A stretch of DNA of 55,799 bases from Bacteroidota bacterium (GCA_013288945.1 JABDAZ010000018.1:1-55799); one strand, 5' to 3'. Shown: positions 9,501-20,325, counted from the first letter of the stretch. The notes: generated by a model not told the origin, from the sequence alone. Translations and numbers: made by a program.

Positions 9501-12500
9501 ATGCGTAATAAATTATTTTCAATCCTGGTTTTTATCGGGATAATTTTTATAGCTGCTTGTAACCGCAGCACCGTCAGCCTCGATTATACAAATGCAAAAG
9601 ATGAAATCCCAACATTGGGGAATTTAGTTTTCCGTTTTGATAAATCATTAATAAACGATTCATTATTGAACCGTTGGGATTCGTCAGCATACATTTCTTT
9701 TGAACCCAAAATTGCAGGAAAATTTCGGTGGGAACACAATGATGAATTGGTGTTTTCTCCTGCAAAACCATTAATGCCTGCAACAGATTATAAGGCAACT
9801 TTGCAAAGCGATATTTTACAATTCAGCAAGTTTGGAAAAATAAGTAATGCTGATAATATAAATTTTCATACGCCCGATTTGCATTTGGATAACACAAACA
9901 TTACGTGGGTTTTGCCTGATGAAAATAGCACAACAGCATTGCCGCAAATTGATTTGCTTTTTAACTATCCTGTTAACCCGAATTTATTAAAAGAAAAATT
10001 ACAAATTGAAATTGGCGGCCAGGTTGTGAATTATAATTTACAAACATTATCTGCTGCCAATAAAATTTCGCTGCGATTAATAAACTTAAAAATGGAAGAT
10101 AAAGATTATGACGTGAAGATTAGTGTGGACAAAGGTTTGCTGCCTGAAGGCGGCATTAATGGAAGCAAAGAAAAAGCAGAAGCGCAATCTGTTATTCCGT
10201 CGCCTTTTACTTTGCGTATTAATGATATTTCAACAGAGCATGACGGCGTAACAGGCATTGTAAAAATTTCAACAAGCCAACAGGTTGTGCCCGCAAATTT
10301 ATCTTCATTAATAAAAATTGAACCTGCCGTAAAATTTAATGTGGAAGTTGCTGACGATGGTTTTGTAATACGCAGCGACAATTTTGATGTATCGAAAAGT
10401 TATAAAATAGATATTGCGAAAGGCCTGCGAGGCCGCATTGGTGGCGTGTTGCATGAAGCTTATGATAATAATCTTACGTTTGGGCAACTTGAACCTTCTA
10501 TAAGTTTTGCAAATAATAAAAGCGTTTATCTCTCAAGCAAAGGCTTGCAAAATATTGAAGTAAAAATTATTAATGTAGAAAAAGTAAAAATTATTGTTTC
10601 AAAAATTTATGAAAATAATTTGCTTGCGGCGCAACGATATGGTTATACGCCGAGGGATAATTCATCTGATAATAATGAAGAAGGCGATTATAATTCAGGT
10701 GATGAAAATGCAACATGGGGCGATGTGATTTATGAAAAAGAAATTGATACGCGCTCATTGCCAAAATATGGAAACAGCCGTTTGTTTAATTTTAATGCAA
10801 CCGATAAGTTGCCGGATTTCAAAGGCATCTATCACGTTGTGATCCGCTCTGGTAAAGACTATTGGGTGAGTGACAGCCGTTTTATTTCTTTATCAGATAT
10901 TGGTTTGATTGCAAAAGAAGGCGAAGAAAAAATTTTAGTATTTGCAAATTCTATTAAGAATGCAAATGCGATGGCTGGCATAAATATGATTGCTTATGGC
11001 GCGAATAATCAGGTGCTGGGCATGGGAACTACCAATGCAGATGGCGTTGCAGAAATTGCTTATTCAAGAAAAGAGTTTGCAGGTTTTCGCCCGGCAATGG
11101 TGATTGCAAAAACTGCAAACGATTTTAATTATCTGCCTTTCAGTAATACAAAAGTTAATACATCAAGATTTGAAGTTGGCGGCAAACATAGCAACAGCAC
11201 AGGTTTGGACGCATTCATTTATCCTGAGCGGGATATTTACCGTCCCGGAGAAAAAATAAATTTTGCAGTTATTATTCGCGACAGGCAATGGAAATCGCCT
11301 GGTGATATTCCGGTGAAGATGAAATTTTTATTGCCGAACGGAAAAGAATTAAAATCGTTTCGTAAAAATTTAAATGAAGAAGGATCGCTTGATGGAAGTG
11401 TTGACATTAATGCCGCAGCAATTACCGGAAGTTATTCGCTGGAAATATATACTTCAAATGATGTTTTATTAGGTACGCAATCTTTTCGTATTGAAGAATT
11501 TGTTCCTGACCGCATTAAGGTTACAGCCAAGCTGGATAAGGATTTCCTCGTTCCCGGGGATTTATCTTCATTGCATATTAATGCTGTAAATTTTTTCGGC
11601 CCGCCTGCTGCGGGAAGAAATTATGAATGTGAAATTCAAGTAAAACAAAAAACATTCAACCCAAAAAAATACAACAATTATAATTTTAGTTTAGCCAATC
11701 AAAATTCTTTTTTTGATAAAATAGTCCGTGAAGGAAAGACAGATGATAAAGGTGATGCAACAGAAAAATATGAAGTGAAAGATTTGTATAATAATATGGG
11801 CTTGCTACAGGCAACTTTTTATGCAACAGTGTTTGATGAGACCGGAAGGCCGGTTAGCAGAAATACTTCGGTTGATATTTTTACACAACCAATTTTCTTT
11901 GGAGTTGCAGATGATGGTTATTGGTACCATCCGTTAAACCAGCCTGCGCAATTTCCAATTATTGCATTGGATAAACATGAAAAATTATTAAGCAACACCA
12001 CCGCAAAAGTTGAAGTGATAAAACACGAATACAAAACGGTGCTTAGCAAAAGTGGAAGTTATTTTCGTTATGAATCGCAAGAGCAGGAAAAATTAATTGC
12101 TTCTGCATCTGTTGTTATTAATGGAGAAAATACAAAGTATTCTTTTGTTCCGCGCACGCCGGGCGATTATGAATTACGCGTTTCTATTCCCGGTGCAAAC
12201 AGTTATGTGAGCCAGCATTTTTACAGTTATGGTTCATGGGGAAATGATAATACTTCGTTTGAAGTAAACAATGAAGGCAATATAGATATCAGCCTTGATA
12301 AATCTTCTTATTACACAGGCGATAAGCTGAAAGCCTTGTTCAAAGCGCCTTTCAACGGACGCATGTTAGTAACAACGGAGACTGACAAAGTGATTTCTTA
12401 TCAATATATTGATTTGGATAAAAGAACTGCATCGATAGAATTGCCATTAAATATTGATGATATTCCAAACGTTTATATTACTGCAACTTTATTTAAACCG

Positions 12501-14903
12501 CATGATATTTCTGATATTCCATTAACAGTTGCGCATGGATTTATGAGTGTGAAAGTGGAAGAAAAAGATCGCAAAATTCCTGTTGAAATTTTTGCAAAAA
12601 AATCAGTACGATCAAAAACACATCAGTTGATAAAAATAAAAGCATTGCCAAATAGTATGGTAACATTGGCTGCTGTTGATAATGGCGTATTACAAATTTC
12701 TGATTTTGAAACGCCTGATCCATACAATCATTTTTATACAAAACGCGCGTTGGAAGTAAATGGTTATGATATTTATCCATTAATATTTCCCGAAATAAAA
12801 TCGCGCTTAAGCAGCACTGGCGGCGATGCGGAAGCTGATATGAAAAAACGCGCAAACCCAATGCCTGCAAAACGTTTCAAAATAGTTTCATATTGGAGCG
12901 GTATAAAAAAAGCAAATGCAAGTGGCGAAGCAAATTTTGAATTTGATATCCCGCAATTTTCCGGTGAAGTAAGATTAATGGCCGTTGCATTTAAAAATGA
13001 AAGTTTTGGATCAAAGGAAGATAAAATGACTGTTGCCGATCCAATTGTATTAAGCACTGCGTTGCCGCGTTTTTTAAGTCCGAAAGATACAGTGATGGTT
13101 CCCATTACGGTAACCAACACAACTGCAAAATCTGCGACTGCAGATGCATTAATAAAAGTAAATGGTTCATTACAAATTGTTGGAAGTGATAAACAAATTG
13201 TAAGCTTGTCGCCTAATAGTGAATCCCGCGTTGTGTTTCGCGTTGTTGCACCGCCGGTTATCGGTGTTGGAAAAGTGATGGTTGAAGTAAATAGTATAAA
13301 TGAAAAATTTACAGATGAAACCGAAATCAGCGTCAGGCCATCTGCTGGTTTACAAAAAATTACTGGCAGTGGTTTTGTAAATGGCGGATCTTCTCAACCA
13401 ATTAATTTAACAACAAATGATTTTATCGAAAGCAGTGTTGATTATAAATTAACTGTCAGCCGATCGCCTGCGATTGAGTTGAGTAAATATTTAAATATCT
13501 TAATCCAATATCCGTATGGCTGCACGGAGCAAACTGTATCTGCAGCTTTCCCGCAATTGTATTATGGAGATATGGCTGACATGATGCATCAGACTAAATC
13601 ATCTTCATTAATGTCCACTTCAAATTATAATATCCAGGAAGCGATCCGTAAAATAAAAATGCGGCAATTGTATAATGGCGCAGTAACATTATGGGATAAT
13701 GAGGATACAGAAAATTGGTGGGCAACAATTTATTCCGCACATTTTTTATATGAAGCGCAAAAGGCAGGATATGATGTGGACAAGGGTTTGATGGAAACGA
13801 TGCTTGGTTATATTAATAACAAATTAAAAAACAGGGAAACAATAAATTATTATTATAATAGAAATCAAAATAAAAAAATTGTTCCGAAAGAAGTTGTCTA
13901 TGGATTGTATGTGCTTGCACTTTCCGGCAGGCCAAATGTGAGCGTGATGAATTATTATAAATCAAATCCGGCATTGTTAAGTTTGGATTGCAAATATTTA
14001 TTATCGGCTGCTTATGTATTGGCCGGCGATAAAAATAGTTTCAAACAATTTTTGCCAATGCAATTTGCTGGTGAAGAATCTGTGCCGCAAACCGGTGGAA
14101 GTTTTTATTCTGATATCCGTGATGAGTCGCTTGCTTTAAATGTTTTGGTTGATGTTGATCCGAACAATGCGCAAATTCCATTAATGGCAAAACATGTTTC
14201 TGATAAACTAAAACAACGTTATTGGTTCAGCACGCAGGAACTTGCTTTCAGTTTTATTGCCTTGGGAAAAATTGCAAAAGAAGCTGCAAAATCAACGGCA
14301 ACGGCTGATATAAAAGTGAATGGAAAATCAGTGGCATTAATGAATGGCGCAGATATTCATTTAACAACACAACAATTAAAAGGAACAAATATTGACATCG
14401 CAACAAAAGGCAATGGAAAACTTTATTATTATTGGGAAGCTGAAGGAATCAGCACCAGCGGGGCTTTTAAAGAAGAAGATAATTATTTAAAAGTGCGCAA
14501 ACGTTTTTATGATCGTTATGGAAAATTGCTTTCAGGAAATACTTTTAAACAAAATGATTTAATAATCGTGCAAATAACTTTGGAGAAAACGTACAGTACA
14601 AATATTGATAATGTTGTTATCACAGACATGTTGCCTGCAGGTTTTGAAATTGAAAACCCGCGCACAAAAGATATTCCGGGAATGGACTGGATAAAAAATG
14701 ATAATGCGCCAACTGCAATGGATGTGCGCGATGACAGGATTAATTTATTTGTTGATGCACGCAATAATAAGCAAACGTATTACTATGCAGTGCGCGCCGT
14801 ATCGCCGGGAATTTATAAAATGGGCCCGGTAAGTGCAGATGCAATGTATAATGGAGAATATCATTCATACAATGGCGCGGGAGTTATTAAAGTGGTTCAA
14901 TAA
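9501..14903 (+). CDS. Bacterial alpha-2-macroglobulin lipoprotein with thioester motif
   Basis: The product is about 1800 residues when started at the ATG at 9501, which gives a signal ending in FIAAC with lipidated Cys near residue 17; the frame stays open further upstream but lacks a signal peptide there. It contains the macroglobulin MG domains (YPERDIYRPGEKINFAVIIRDR is the MG2/bait-proximal signature in part), an A2M domain, and a thioester domain with CTEQ at residues 1341-1344 in YPYGCTEQTVSA. The Cys-Gln thioester should bind attacking proteases covalently. A C-terminal receptor-like domain (FEIENPRTKDIPGMDW) completes it. The protein is expected in the periplasm, anchored to a membrane. 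A hairpin terminator follows directly. It is rich in the ATTAAT hexamer (about 21 by hand count). Confidence 0.93.
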   Translation: MRNKLFSILVFIGIIFIAACNRSTVSLDYTNAKDEIPTLGNLVFRFDKSLINDSLLNRWDSSAYISFEPKIAGKFRWEHNDELVFSPAKPLMPATDYKATLQSDILQFSKFGKISNADNINFHTPDLHLDNTNITWVLPDENSTTALPQIDLLFNYPVNPNLLKEKLQIEIGGQVVNYNLQTLSAANKISLRLINLKMEDKDYDVKISVDKGLLPEGGINGSKEKAEAQSVIPSPFTLRINDISTEHDGVTGIVKISTSQQVVPANLSSLIKIEPAVKFNVEVADDGFVIRSDNFDVSKSYKIDIAKGLRGRIGGVLHEAYDNNLTFGQLEPSISFANNKSVYLSSKGLQNIEVKIINVEKVKIIVSKIYENNLLAAQRYGYTPRDNSSDNNEEGDYNSGDENATWGDVIYEKEIDTRSLPKYGNSRLFNFNATDKLPDFKGIYHVVIRSGKDYWVSDSRFISLSDIGLIAKEGEEKILVFANSIKNANAMAGINMIAYGANNQVLGMGTTNADGVAEIAYSRKEFAGFRPAMVIAKTANDFNYLPFSNTKVNTSRFEVGGKHSNSTGLDAFIYPERDIYRPGEKINFAVIIRDRQWKSPGDIPVKMKFLLPNGKELKSFRKNLNEEGSLDGSVDINAAAITGSYSLEIYTSNDVLLGTQSFRIEEFVPDRIKVTAKLDKDFLVPGDLSSLHINAVNFFGPPAAGRNYECEIQVKQKTFNPKKYNNYNFSLANQNSFFDKIVREGKTDDKGDATEKYEVKDLYNNMGLLQATFYATVFDETGRPVSRNTSVDIFTQPIFFGVADDGYWYHPLNQPAQFPIIALDKHEKLLSNTTAKVEVIKHEYKTVLSKSGSYFRYESQEQEKLIASASVVINGENTKYSFVPRTPGDYELRVSIPGANSYVSQHFYSYGSWGNDNTSFEVNNEGNIDISLDKSSYYTGDKLKALFKAPFNGRMLVTTETDKVISYQYIDLDKRTASIELPLNIDDIPNVYITATLFKPHDISDIPLTVAHGFMSVKVEEKDRKIPVEIFAKKSVRSKTHQLIKIKALPNSMVTLAAVDNGVLQISDFETPDPYNHFYTKRALEVNGYDIYPLIFPEIKSRLSSTGGDAEADMKKRANPMPAKRFKIVSYWSGIKKANASGEANFEFDIPQFSGEVRLMAVAFKNESFGSKEDKMTVADPIVLSTALPRFLSPKDTVMVPITVTNTTAKSATADALIKVNGSLQIVGSDKQIVSLSPNSESRVVFRVVAPPVIGVGKVMVEVNSINEKFTDETEISVRPSAGLQKITGSGFVNGGSSQPINLTTNDFIESSVDYKLTVSRSPAIELSKYLNILIQYPYGCTEQTVSAAFPQLYYGDMADMMHQTKSSSLMSTSNYNIQEAIRKIKMRQLYNGAVTLWDNEDTENWWATIYSAHFLYEAQKAGYDVDKGLMETMLGYINNKLKNRETINYYYNRNQNKKIVPKEVVYGLYVLALSGRPNVSVMNYYKSNPALLSLDCKYLLSAAYVLAGDKNSFKQFLPMQFAGEESVPQTGGSFYSDIRDESLALNVLVDVDPNNAQIPLMAKHVSDKLKQRYWFSTQELAFSFIALGKIAKEAAKSTATADIKVNGKSVALMNGADIHLTTQQLKGTNIDIATKGNGKLYYYWEAEGISTSGAFKEEDNYLKVRKRFYDRYGKLLSGNTFKQNDLIIVQITLEKTYSTNIDNVVITDMLPAGFEIENPRTKDIPGMDWIKNDNAPTAMDVRDDRINLFVDARNNKQTYYYAVRAVSPGIYKMGPVSADAMYNGEYHSYNGAGVIKVVQ

Positions 14904-14908
14904 AAAAT

Positions 14909-14940
14909 AAAAAGCCGCAGTGTTTTGCTGCGGCTTTATT
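14909..14940. terminator. Bidirectional hairpin terminator
   Basis: AAAGCCGCAG (14911-14920) pairs perfectly with CTGCGGCTTT (14928-14937) across a seven-base loop. It lies between the convergent alpha-2-macroglobulin and glycosidase genes, and A/T tracts on both sides allow it to work on both strands. Confidence 0.85.
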
Positions 14941-14957
14941 AATAAAATATAATTTCT

Positions 14958-16076
14958 TTATTTCAATTTATCAATCCTGTCAAACATCACACGAAAACAA
15001 TTCCATGCAGTATTTTCTTTTACAACTGCATTTGTATTTTGCGCATCTTCATAATATCCTTTTAAAAAATAAGAAGTGCGCGACCATGTTGTTTCCATCA
15101 TTCCTGCAAAGCGCGGTTTCATTTCCGGCGTTGATTGTTCGCGGAATGAAACCATATCATTTACCTGGTTAACTGCTATTGACGGCGTTCTCCACGGACA
15201 TGTCAATACACGAAAACCTTTCATTGCAAAATATACCGCCGTTTTATCTGCGCGTTCATAATGCCAGTCGCAAATCATGATGTCTTTTGGTATCATATCA
15301 ATTGCCTGGTATGTTTCATTATAACTTGCTTCCCATTCGCCAAGGCCGGTTGTTTTTCCATCCAGTAAACGATCGCCCCAAATCCATAATTCCTTTCCAT
15401 TTTTTGCTAGATGATCATGAATTGCTTTTACTTCTCCGGCAAATAATTCTGCTTTATTTTTTCCTGCACATTGTTTGCATTTATCATCGCCAATATAAAA
15501 TACTTCGTCCATTCCACCGTGAAATGCAGTGCTTTCAAATGCATCGCACAATTCATCAATCACTGAAAAAAGTATTTTATGCAACTCCGGATTTAGCGGG
15601 CAATAACTTCTGCAATACAAATTATCATCGTTTGGCCAAACATATTTTTCCGGGTTTTTTATATATGGTGTTTCATCAAATTGAGGATATACTTTCAAAA
15701 GTTTTCCAACTTTATTCGCCCACGATTGATGGCCAAGTAAATTGATTTGGGGAATTAACCTGATGTTATTTTTTTTGCACGCTGCAACTATTTTTTTTAC
15801 ATCAGCATTTGATAATGCAAAACTATCTGTGAGTTCCGGATGGTTTTTAAATTCATACCGGTAATCTATCAAAACCAACAGTGTATTGACTTTGCGCGGA
15901 GCAAGTTCTTCATTAATAAAATTCACAAAGGAATCTAAACCAACCGGCCGCGGCGCATCAATACAAAAACCGCGTATGGGTAAAAGGCTGTCTAATTTTT
16001 GCTGCGCAGAAATTTTATTAATAAAAAATATTGCAAAAAATGCAATTAATAAAACGGGTGATATTATTTTTCTCAT
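14958..16076 (-). CDS. Exported glycoside hydrolase family 20-like protein
   Basis: The 372-residue protein begins with a signal peptide (MRKIISPVLLIAFFAIFFINKISAQ) and then a single TIM barrel. The barrel strands LIPQINLLGHQSW and the catalytic Asp190-Glu191 pair in FHGGMDEVFYIG match family 20 beta-N-acetylhexosaminidases, where Asp positions the substrate acetamido group and Glu is the acid. It lacks the N-terminal GH20b domain of classical members and has a CKQC pair soon after the active site. Likely substrates are beta-linked N-acetylhexosamines in glycans or cell-wall material. It is probably periplasmic. The gene is transcribed away from the histidine kinase gap and ends at the shared terminator. 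Confidence 0.82.
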   Translation of the reverse strand: MRKIISPVLLIAFFAIFFINKISAQQKLDSLLPIRGFCIDAPRPVGLDSFVNFINEELAPRKVNTLLVLIDYRYEFKNHPELTDSFALSNADVKKIVAACKKNNIRLIPQINLLGHQSWANKVGKLLKVYPQFDETPYIKNPEKYVWPNDDNLYCRSYCPLNPELHKILFSVIDELCDAFESTAFHGGMDEVFYIGDDKCKQCAGKNKAELFAGEVKAIHDHLAKNGKELWIWGDRLLDGKTTGLGEWEASYNETYQAIDMIPKDIMICDWHYERADKTAVYFAMKGFRVLTCPWRTPSIAVNQVNDMVSFREQSTPEMKPRFAGMMETTWSRTSYFLKGYYEDAQNTNAVVKENTAWNCFRVMFDRIDKLK

Positions 16077-16177
16077 GTTGTAAATATATCGAATCCTTTT
16101 ATTTTATTAATACAACATCAGTGAGACTGAATGCATTTTTTTTGAAAAAGTATACAACTGAAAATGAAAAATTTATC

Positions 16178-18355
16178 TTATCCAACATTCATATAATTTT
16201 CAACCACTTGTCGAAATTCATTTTCTCTAAAAGGTTTTAAAATAATTTTATTAATACCTGCTTTATAATAGGCATCAAAATCTTCACTGATTGCATCTGC
16301 AGTTAATGCAATAATGGGCACAGTTGCTTTTTGCAAATCTGCATCTTTGCGAACCAAATTTGTTATTTGCACGCCGGTTAATTTTGGAATATTAATATCG
16401 GTAAGAATCAAATAATAATTTTTTTCTTTAAACAATTGCAATGCCTGTTCGCCATCTGTTGCCACATCAAAATTATAACCCATTCTTTCCAACAACAATG
16501 TAATCAGCATAACATTTAATTCATTGTCTTCTATTACAAGAATTTTTTTGTTGGTGTTATTTTGCCCCGGGTTTATTATTATTTTTTTATCGCTTGTTTT
16601 TAAATTTTCAATGGATGAAATTTCATAAGGCAGGTTTACTGTAAACACAGAACCTTTGCCTGGCGTGCTTTCTACCTTTATATTGCCGCCTTGTAATTCT
16701 GTAAGCATTTTACAAATTGGCAATCCTAAACCAGTTCCTTTTATTGATCTTACCGAGTCTGGCCTTTTTATTAATGACGCTTGCGCAAATTCCTGGAAAA
16801 TAAAATCAAGCTCGTTGCGCGCAATTCCCACGCCGGTATCGTGCACAGAAATGGTGGCTGTTGTAGATTTATTATTAATAGAATTTGTTGCTGCAATAAT
16901 TTCAACACTTCCATTATCAGTAAATTTTACAGCGTTGCTTATCAGGTTATACAAAATTTGTTTAAAGCGGAACACATCGCCGTTTACACAAAAATTATTT
17001 GCTATCGAAGATTTTATATTGATTGAAATATTTTTTTTACGCGCTTCCAAACTAAAAGCAAAGGCAACTTCATCAATTGTTTTTTGCAATAAAAACGGCT
17101 CTTTAATAAGCCTTAATTTTCCTGCATCAAGTTTAGAAAAATCTAGAATATCATTCACCGTATTTAATAAATGGCCCGATGAAACTTTTATAGCATCAAG
17201 GTATTTAATGTTTTTTTCATTGGTTTCATTTTGCGAAACCTGTTCTGTAAAACCAATAATGCTTGTAAGCGGAGATCGAATTTCGTGGCTCATGTTGCTT
17301 AAAAAACGGCTCTTTAATGTTGCCAGTTTTTCAGCACTTGTTTTTGCATTTATTATTGCTTCTTCATATTTATTGGTGCGGTAAATATTATATATCAGCA
17401 GGCTTATTAATGCAATAATACTAAGCAATGAAAAGAAACTTATTCTTGTAAGCGACGTGCGCGCATCTTGTGCTCGTTGTAAAGATTCCTGTTTCGCTGA
17501 ATTCCTTGCTGCGACTGCGATTTGAAGCAATTCATTTATTTTATTATCAATGTCTGAAACGATTGTAATATTTTTTTCTGCCAACTCCGTTTCTTTTTCA
17601 TTCAACTCTTTGCGCAGGTTAAATTGATTGTTTGCAGATTGCGTGTAATAATTTTTTATTCTTTCAGATAAGCCGCTCATTAATGAATCCTGTTCGTGTT
17701 TTTGCAAACTATCTACATTCATTTTTTCGTCAGCGGTTCCTTTTTTAAATTTCTTTTCCATTAATGCTTCATCTTTATTAATAAACGCATCGCCGATTCT
17801 TCTAAACAAACCTTTTTTCTTTTTTTGCGAAGACAATTCAGAAGTATCCGTTGCGTGATAAAAATAATTTTTAAAGAAAGAAGTTTTTAACCTGTCGAAT
17901 TTTACAGGCATATATTTATACGCATTGCCCGTAAAATAAAGCGGGCTTTGTATAAACATATCAACCATTTTTTTTAGCTCGGTAATGGAATTGTAAATGC
18001 TTAATTTAAATTGAACATCCTGGTAAATTTTTTTTGAAAAATCTGTGTCGTTGCTATTTAATAATTGCAAATCATTAATAGCAGAATCTATATTATCTAA
18101 AAATAATTTGCGCTCCGTTGTATCCCAGGAATTGATATAAATGCGGTAATGATCTTCTGCTTTGTTAAGATCTGCATTGCTTTTATGCAAAATAATAATC
18201 CCGGAATCTTCTTTGGTTAAACTCGCGTAAGAATTTTGAAGGGTATTAATGTTTTTTAAATTCAAAAAATTTAGCAGGCAAATTGCAGCCAAAACAATAA
18301 GGCAAATTGCAATAACGATAAGACTGGATCTGGATAAACGGTTTTCTTTTTTCAA
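16178..18355 (-). CDS. Hybrid sensor histidine kinase with C-terminal receiver
   Basis: The 725-residue protein has two membrane segments (about 11-30 and 305-325) enclosing a roughly 275-residue helical periplasmic sensor region without a recognised fold. A HisKA domain follows with the phosphorylated His357 in SNMSHEIRSPLTS, then a HATPase domain (N box LYNLISNAVKF, DTGVG at 506-510, GTGLGL at 540-545). The receiver domain (about 604-722) has Asp653 in ILTDINIPK and the conserved lysine in IILKPF. No separate output regulator or DNA-binding partner is adjacent, so the phosphate must go to a distant protein or the receiver acts by itself. The signal sensed is unknown. Confidence 0.93.
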   Translation of the reverse strand: MKKENRLSRSSLIVIAICLIVLAAICLLNFLNLKNINTLQNSYASLTKEDSGIIILHKSNADLNKAEDHYRIYINSWDTTERKLFLDNIDSAINDLQLLNSNDTDFSKKIYQDVQFKLSIYNSITELKKMVDMFIQSPLYFTGNAYKYMPVKFDRLKTSFFKNYFYHATDTSELSSQKKKKGLFRRIGDAFINKDEALMEKKFKKGTADEKMNVDSLQKHEQDSLMSGLSERIKNYYTQSANNQFNLRKELNEKETELAEKNITIVSDIDNKINELLQIAVAARNSAKQESLQRAQDARTSLTRISFFSLLSIIALISLLIYNIYRTNKYEEAIINAKTSAEKLATLKSRFLSNMSHEIRSPLTSIIGFTEQVSQNETNEKNIKYLDAIKVSSGHLLNTVNDILDFSKLDAGKLRLIKEPFLLQKTIDEVAFAFSLEARKKNISINIKSSIANNFCVNGDVFRFKQILYNLISNAVKFTDNGSVEIIAATNSINNKSTTATISVHDTGVGIARNELDFIFQEFAQASLIKRPDSVRSIKGTGLGLPICKMLTELQGGNIKVESTPGKGSVFTVNLPYEISSIENLKTSDKKIIINPGQNNTNKKILVIEDNELNVMLITLLLERMGYNFDVATDGEQALQLFKEKNYYLILTDINIPKLTGVQITNLVRKDADLQKATVPIIALTADAISEDFDAYYKAGINKIILKPFRENEFRQVVENYMNVG

Positions 18356-18446
18356 ACTTTCAGGTTTATATAAGATACTTATGCAAATAATTTTTTAATA
18401 AAAAGCGGGAACGGTTTTGGAATAAACATTTTTGTTTCAAACTGAT

Positions 18447-18479
18447 AAAAAAAGGCAGCTAAAACAGCAACCTTTTTAT
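18447..18479 (-). terminator. Probable terminator downstream of the M14 peptidase gene
   Basis: On the minus strand AAAAAGG pairs with CCTTTTT around a small inner GCT/AGC helix and is followed by a T run. It sits about 130 bases after the peptidase stop codon. A second perfect inverted repeat (AATCAATAAT at 18509-18518 with ATTATTGATT at 18532-18541) lies between them. Nothing else is recognisable in the 250-base gap. Confidence 0.5.
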
Positions 18480-18606
18480 TAATGCAGATGCATGAATTTT
18501 TTTTATAAAATCAATAATAAAAACAAGCTGCATTATTGATTTTGCGAAGGGTTGAAACAAATGATTAACGTGAAAACAAAAATAGTAATTAGAGTTTATA
18601 ATAAAG

Positions 18607-20325
18607 TTATAAAATCCTGAAAACAGGATATCTTAAATGTGCTGGTTCATAATATGGAGAATTTTTGTAGACAAAGTTCAATTGTGCGTTCGAATTTTTT
18701 CGAAATGTGCTGTCGTTATTTTTTTTCTCTTCCAGTTTTGTTTTTAATTCAGGATTTTTTCTTAAATAATCGGCTGCAATATCTTCCCAACGATAATCGC
18801 TGTAACTTTCTTTTTGTTGAAGAATAGCATCAAAAAAATTCCAGGAAAAATAAGAATCATCTCCTGTTGGTTCCAACATTTCTATTAAAAATCGTTTGTT
18901 GGTTTGATTGGTTGAAATAATATAATCGCCTTTTAAAAATTGTATAGACTGATTCGAAGCTGAAACTTTTACATCAAAATTTTTATGATGTTTTTCATAC
19001 GCGCGCGGATAAGATTTATAATCGCTTATATGATATGCTTGCACATTAATAATGGAATCCTTAATAAGCTGTTTCATTTCAATGCCGTTCAGTTTTAGCA
19101 AATCAATCACATCATGCCAGCCTTGCGGAATTATATATGCCTGCGGAATTTTTACAGAATCAAAACCAGAAAAATAATCGTAATACTTTACTTCTTTTTG
19201 AAACGGTTTTGTATGATCGTAATACATGCGTTCCAATCCTGTTACTTCGCTTATTTTTTTTGCAGGTTCATAACCTCTGAATAAAATGGAATCATATTTT
19301 GACGAATCTGTTTTCCAGTTCAAAGCAAATTCAGTTTGATTTTTATTATCGTAAAAATTTTGTTTTCTTTTTTCAATAATTTCATTTGCATGAATGGAAG
19401 CTTGCTCAATCATCGATTGCATTAATGCATACGTTGATAAAACACGATCTTTAAAAGGTTTTAGCATGTGCGTTTCTGGAATAAAAGAAATGGTATTAAA
19501 CAACGCAGCATAACCACTTGAATAGCGCGGAGGATCGTAAAATTCGTCCCAGCCTTTTTCAGGATTGCCATCTTCAAAATTTACATACGGGCACATTGGC
19601 CAGCCTTTTTTCTCCATGGATTTATACAATGCAGGATCGAAAACATCATGCACAAATTTTCCCAACTCGCCGCCAAGTTTATTCCATTGCGTGGTTATTA
19701 ATGTCATTGTATGCTGGTAATCTGCGCCGTCACTTACGTGATTGTCTGTTTGAATATCGGGATTTAACCAATGAAAAATTGTTGCAAACGCATGTGCATT
19801 TCTCGAATCGCTTTTCGTAAAGTCGCGGTTCAAATCAAGGTTTTGCGCGTTGCCACGGAAGCCAAAACTTTTTGGCCCATTTTGATTTACTCTTGAAAAA
19901 GAATTTCTGTTTAAAGCTCCGCCAATATTGTATAATGGAATAACGGCAAGCACAACATTATCAGGCATTTTTATTTTACCATCATTCAAATCTCTCAACA
20001 ACATCATGCACGCATCAACGCCATCAGGCTCGCCGGGATGAATTCCGTTATTAATAAGAATAACAATTTTATGTTGCTGGTGCCAAACGGTTGGATCGAA
20101 TTTTCCATCGTTGGAATATAGCACAACATCATACGGATAACCTGCATCGCTCATTCCCATTTCTTTAATAGAAATTTTTGCGGAAGCTTTTTCTAATGCT
20201 TTGTAATAATTTATGCAATCAAAAAAAGTTGCCGTTTCTGTTCCGTTCGATTTTTCAAAAGTTGTTTGCTGGCAAAAAATAAATGAAGGAATTATTAAAT
20301 AAAAAAGTAGTGATAGTTTTAGCAT
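18607..20325 (-). CDS. M14-family zinc carboxypeptidase-like protein, exported
   Basis: The 572-residue protein has an N-terminal signal (MLKLSLLFYLIIPSFIFCQQ) and then an M14 peptidase domain. The zinc-binding HxxE is His96 and Glu99 in NNGIHPGEPDGVDA. Downstream the segment RGNAQNLDLNRDFTKSD is the substrate-binding NxxR-like region, and NHVSDGADYQH should provide the third zinc ligand. FIPETHMLKPF carries a candidate catalytic glutamate. The C-terminal 230 residues are beyond the usual catalytic domain and may form a beta-rich accessory domain. It probably trims peptides in the periplasm. It lies downstream of rpsT but has its own space and is probably transcribed separately. Confidence 0.85.
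   Translation of the reverse strand: MLKLSLLFYLIIPSFIFCQQTTFEKSNGTETATFFDCINYYKALEKASAKISIKEMGMSDAGYPYDVVLYSNDGKFDPTVWHQQHKIVILINNGIHPGEPDGVDACMMLLRDLNDGKIKMPDNVVLAVIPLYNIGGALNRNSFSRVNQNGPKSFGFRGNAQNLDLNRDFTKSDSRNAHAFATIFHWLNPDIQTDNHVSDGADYQHTMTLITTQWNKLGGELGKFVHDVFDPALYKSMEKKGWPMCPYVNFEDGNPEKGWDEFYDPPRYSSGYAALFNTISFIPETHMLKPFKDRVLSTYALMQSMIEQASIHANEIIEKRKQNFYDNKNQTEFALNWKTDSSKYDSILFRGYEPAKKISEVTGLERMYYDHTKPFQKEVKYYDYFSGFDSVKIPQAYIIPQGWHDVIDLLKLNGIEMKQLIKDSIINVQAYHISDYKSYPRAYEKHHKNFDVKVSASNQSIQFLKGDYIISTNQTNKRFLIEMLEPTGDDSYFSWNFFDAILQQKESYSDYRWEDIAADYLRKNPELKTKLEEKKNNDSTFRKNSNAQLNFVYKNSPYYEPAHLRYPVFRIL

Noticed and set aside
9574..9798. Minus-strand open frame inside the alpha-2-macroglobulin gene
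   Set aside because: Shadow of the well-supported plus-strand gene, with no motifs of its own. Similar shadows elsewhere were also dropped.
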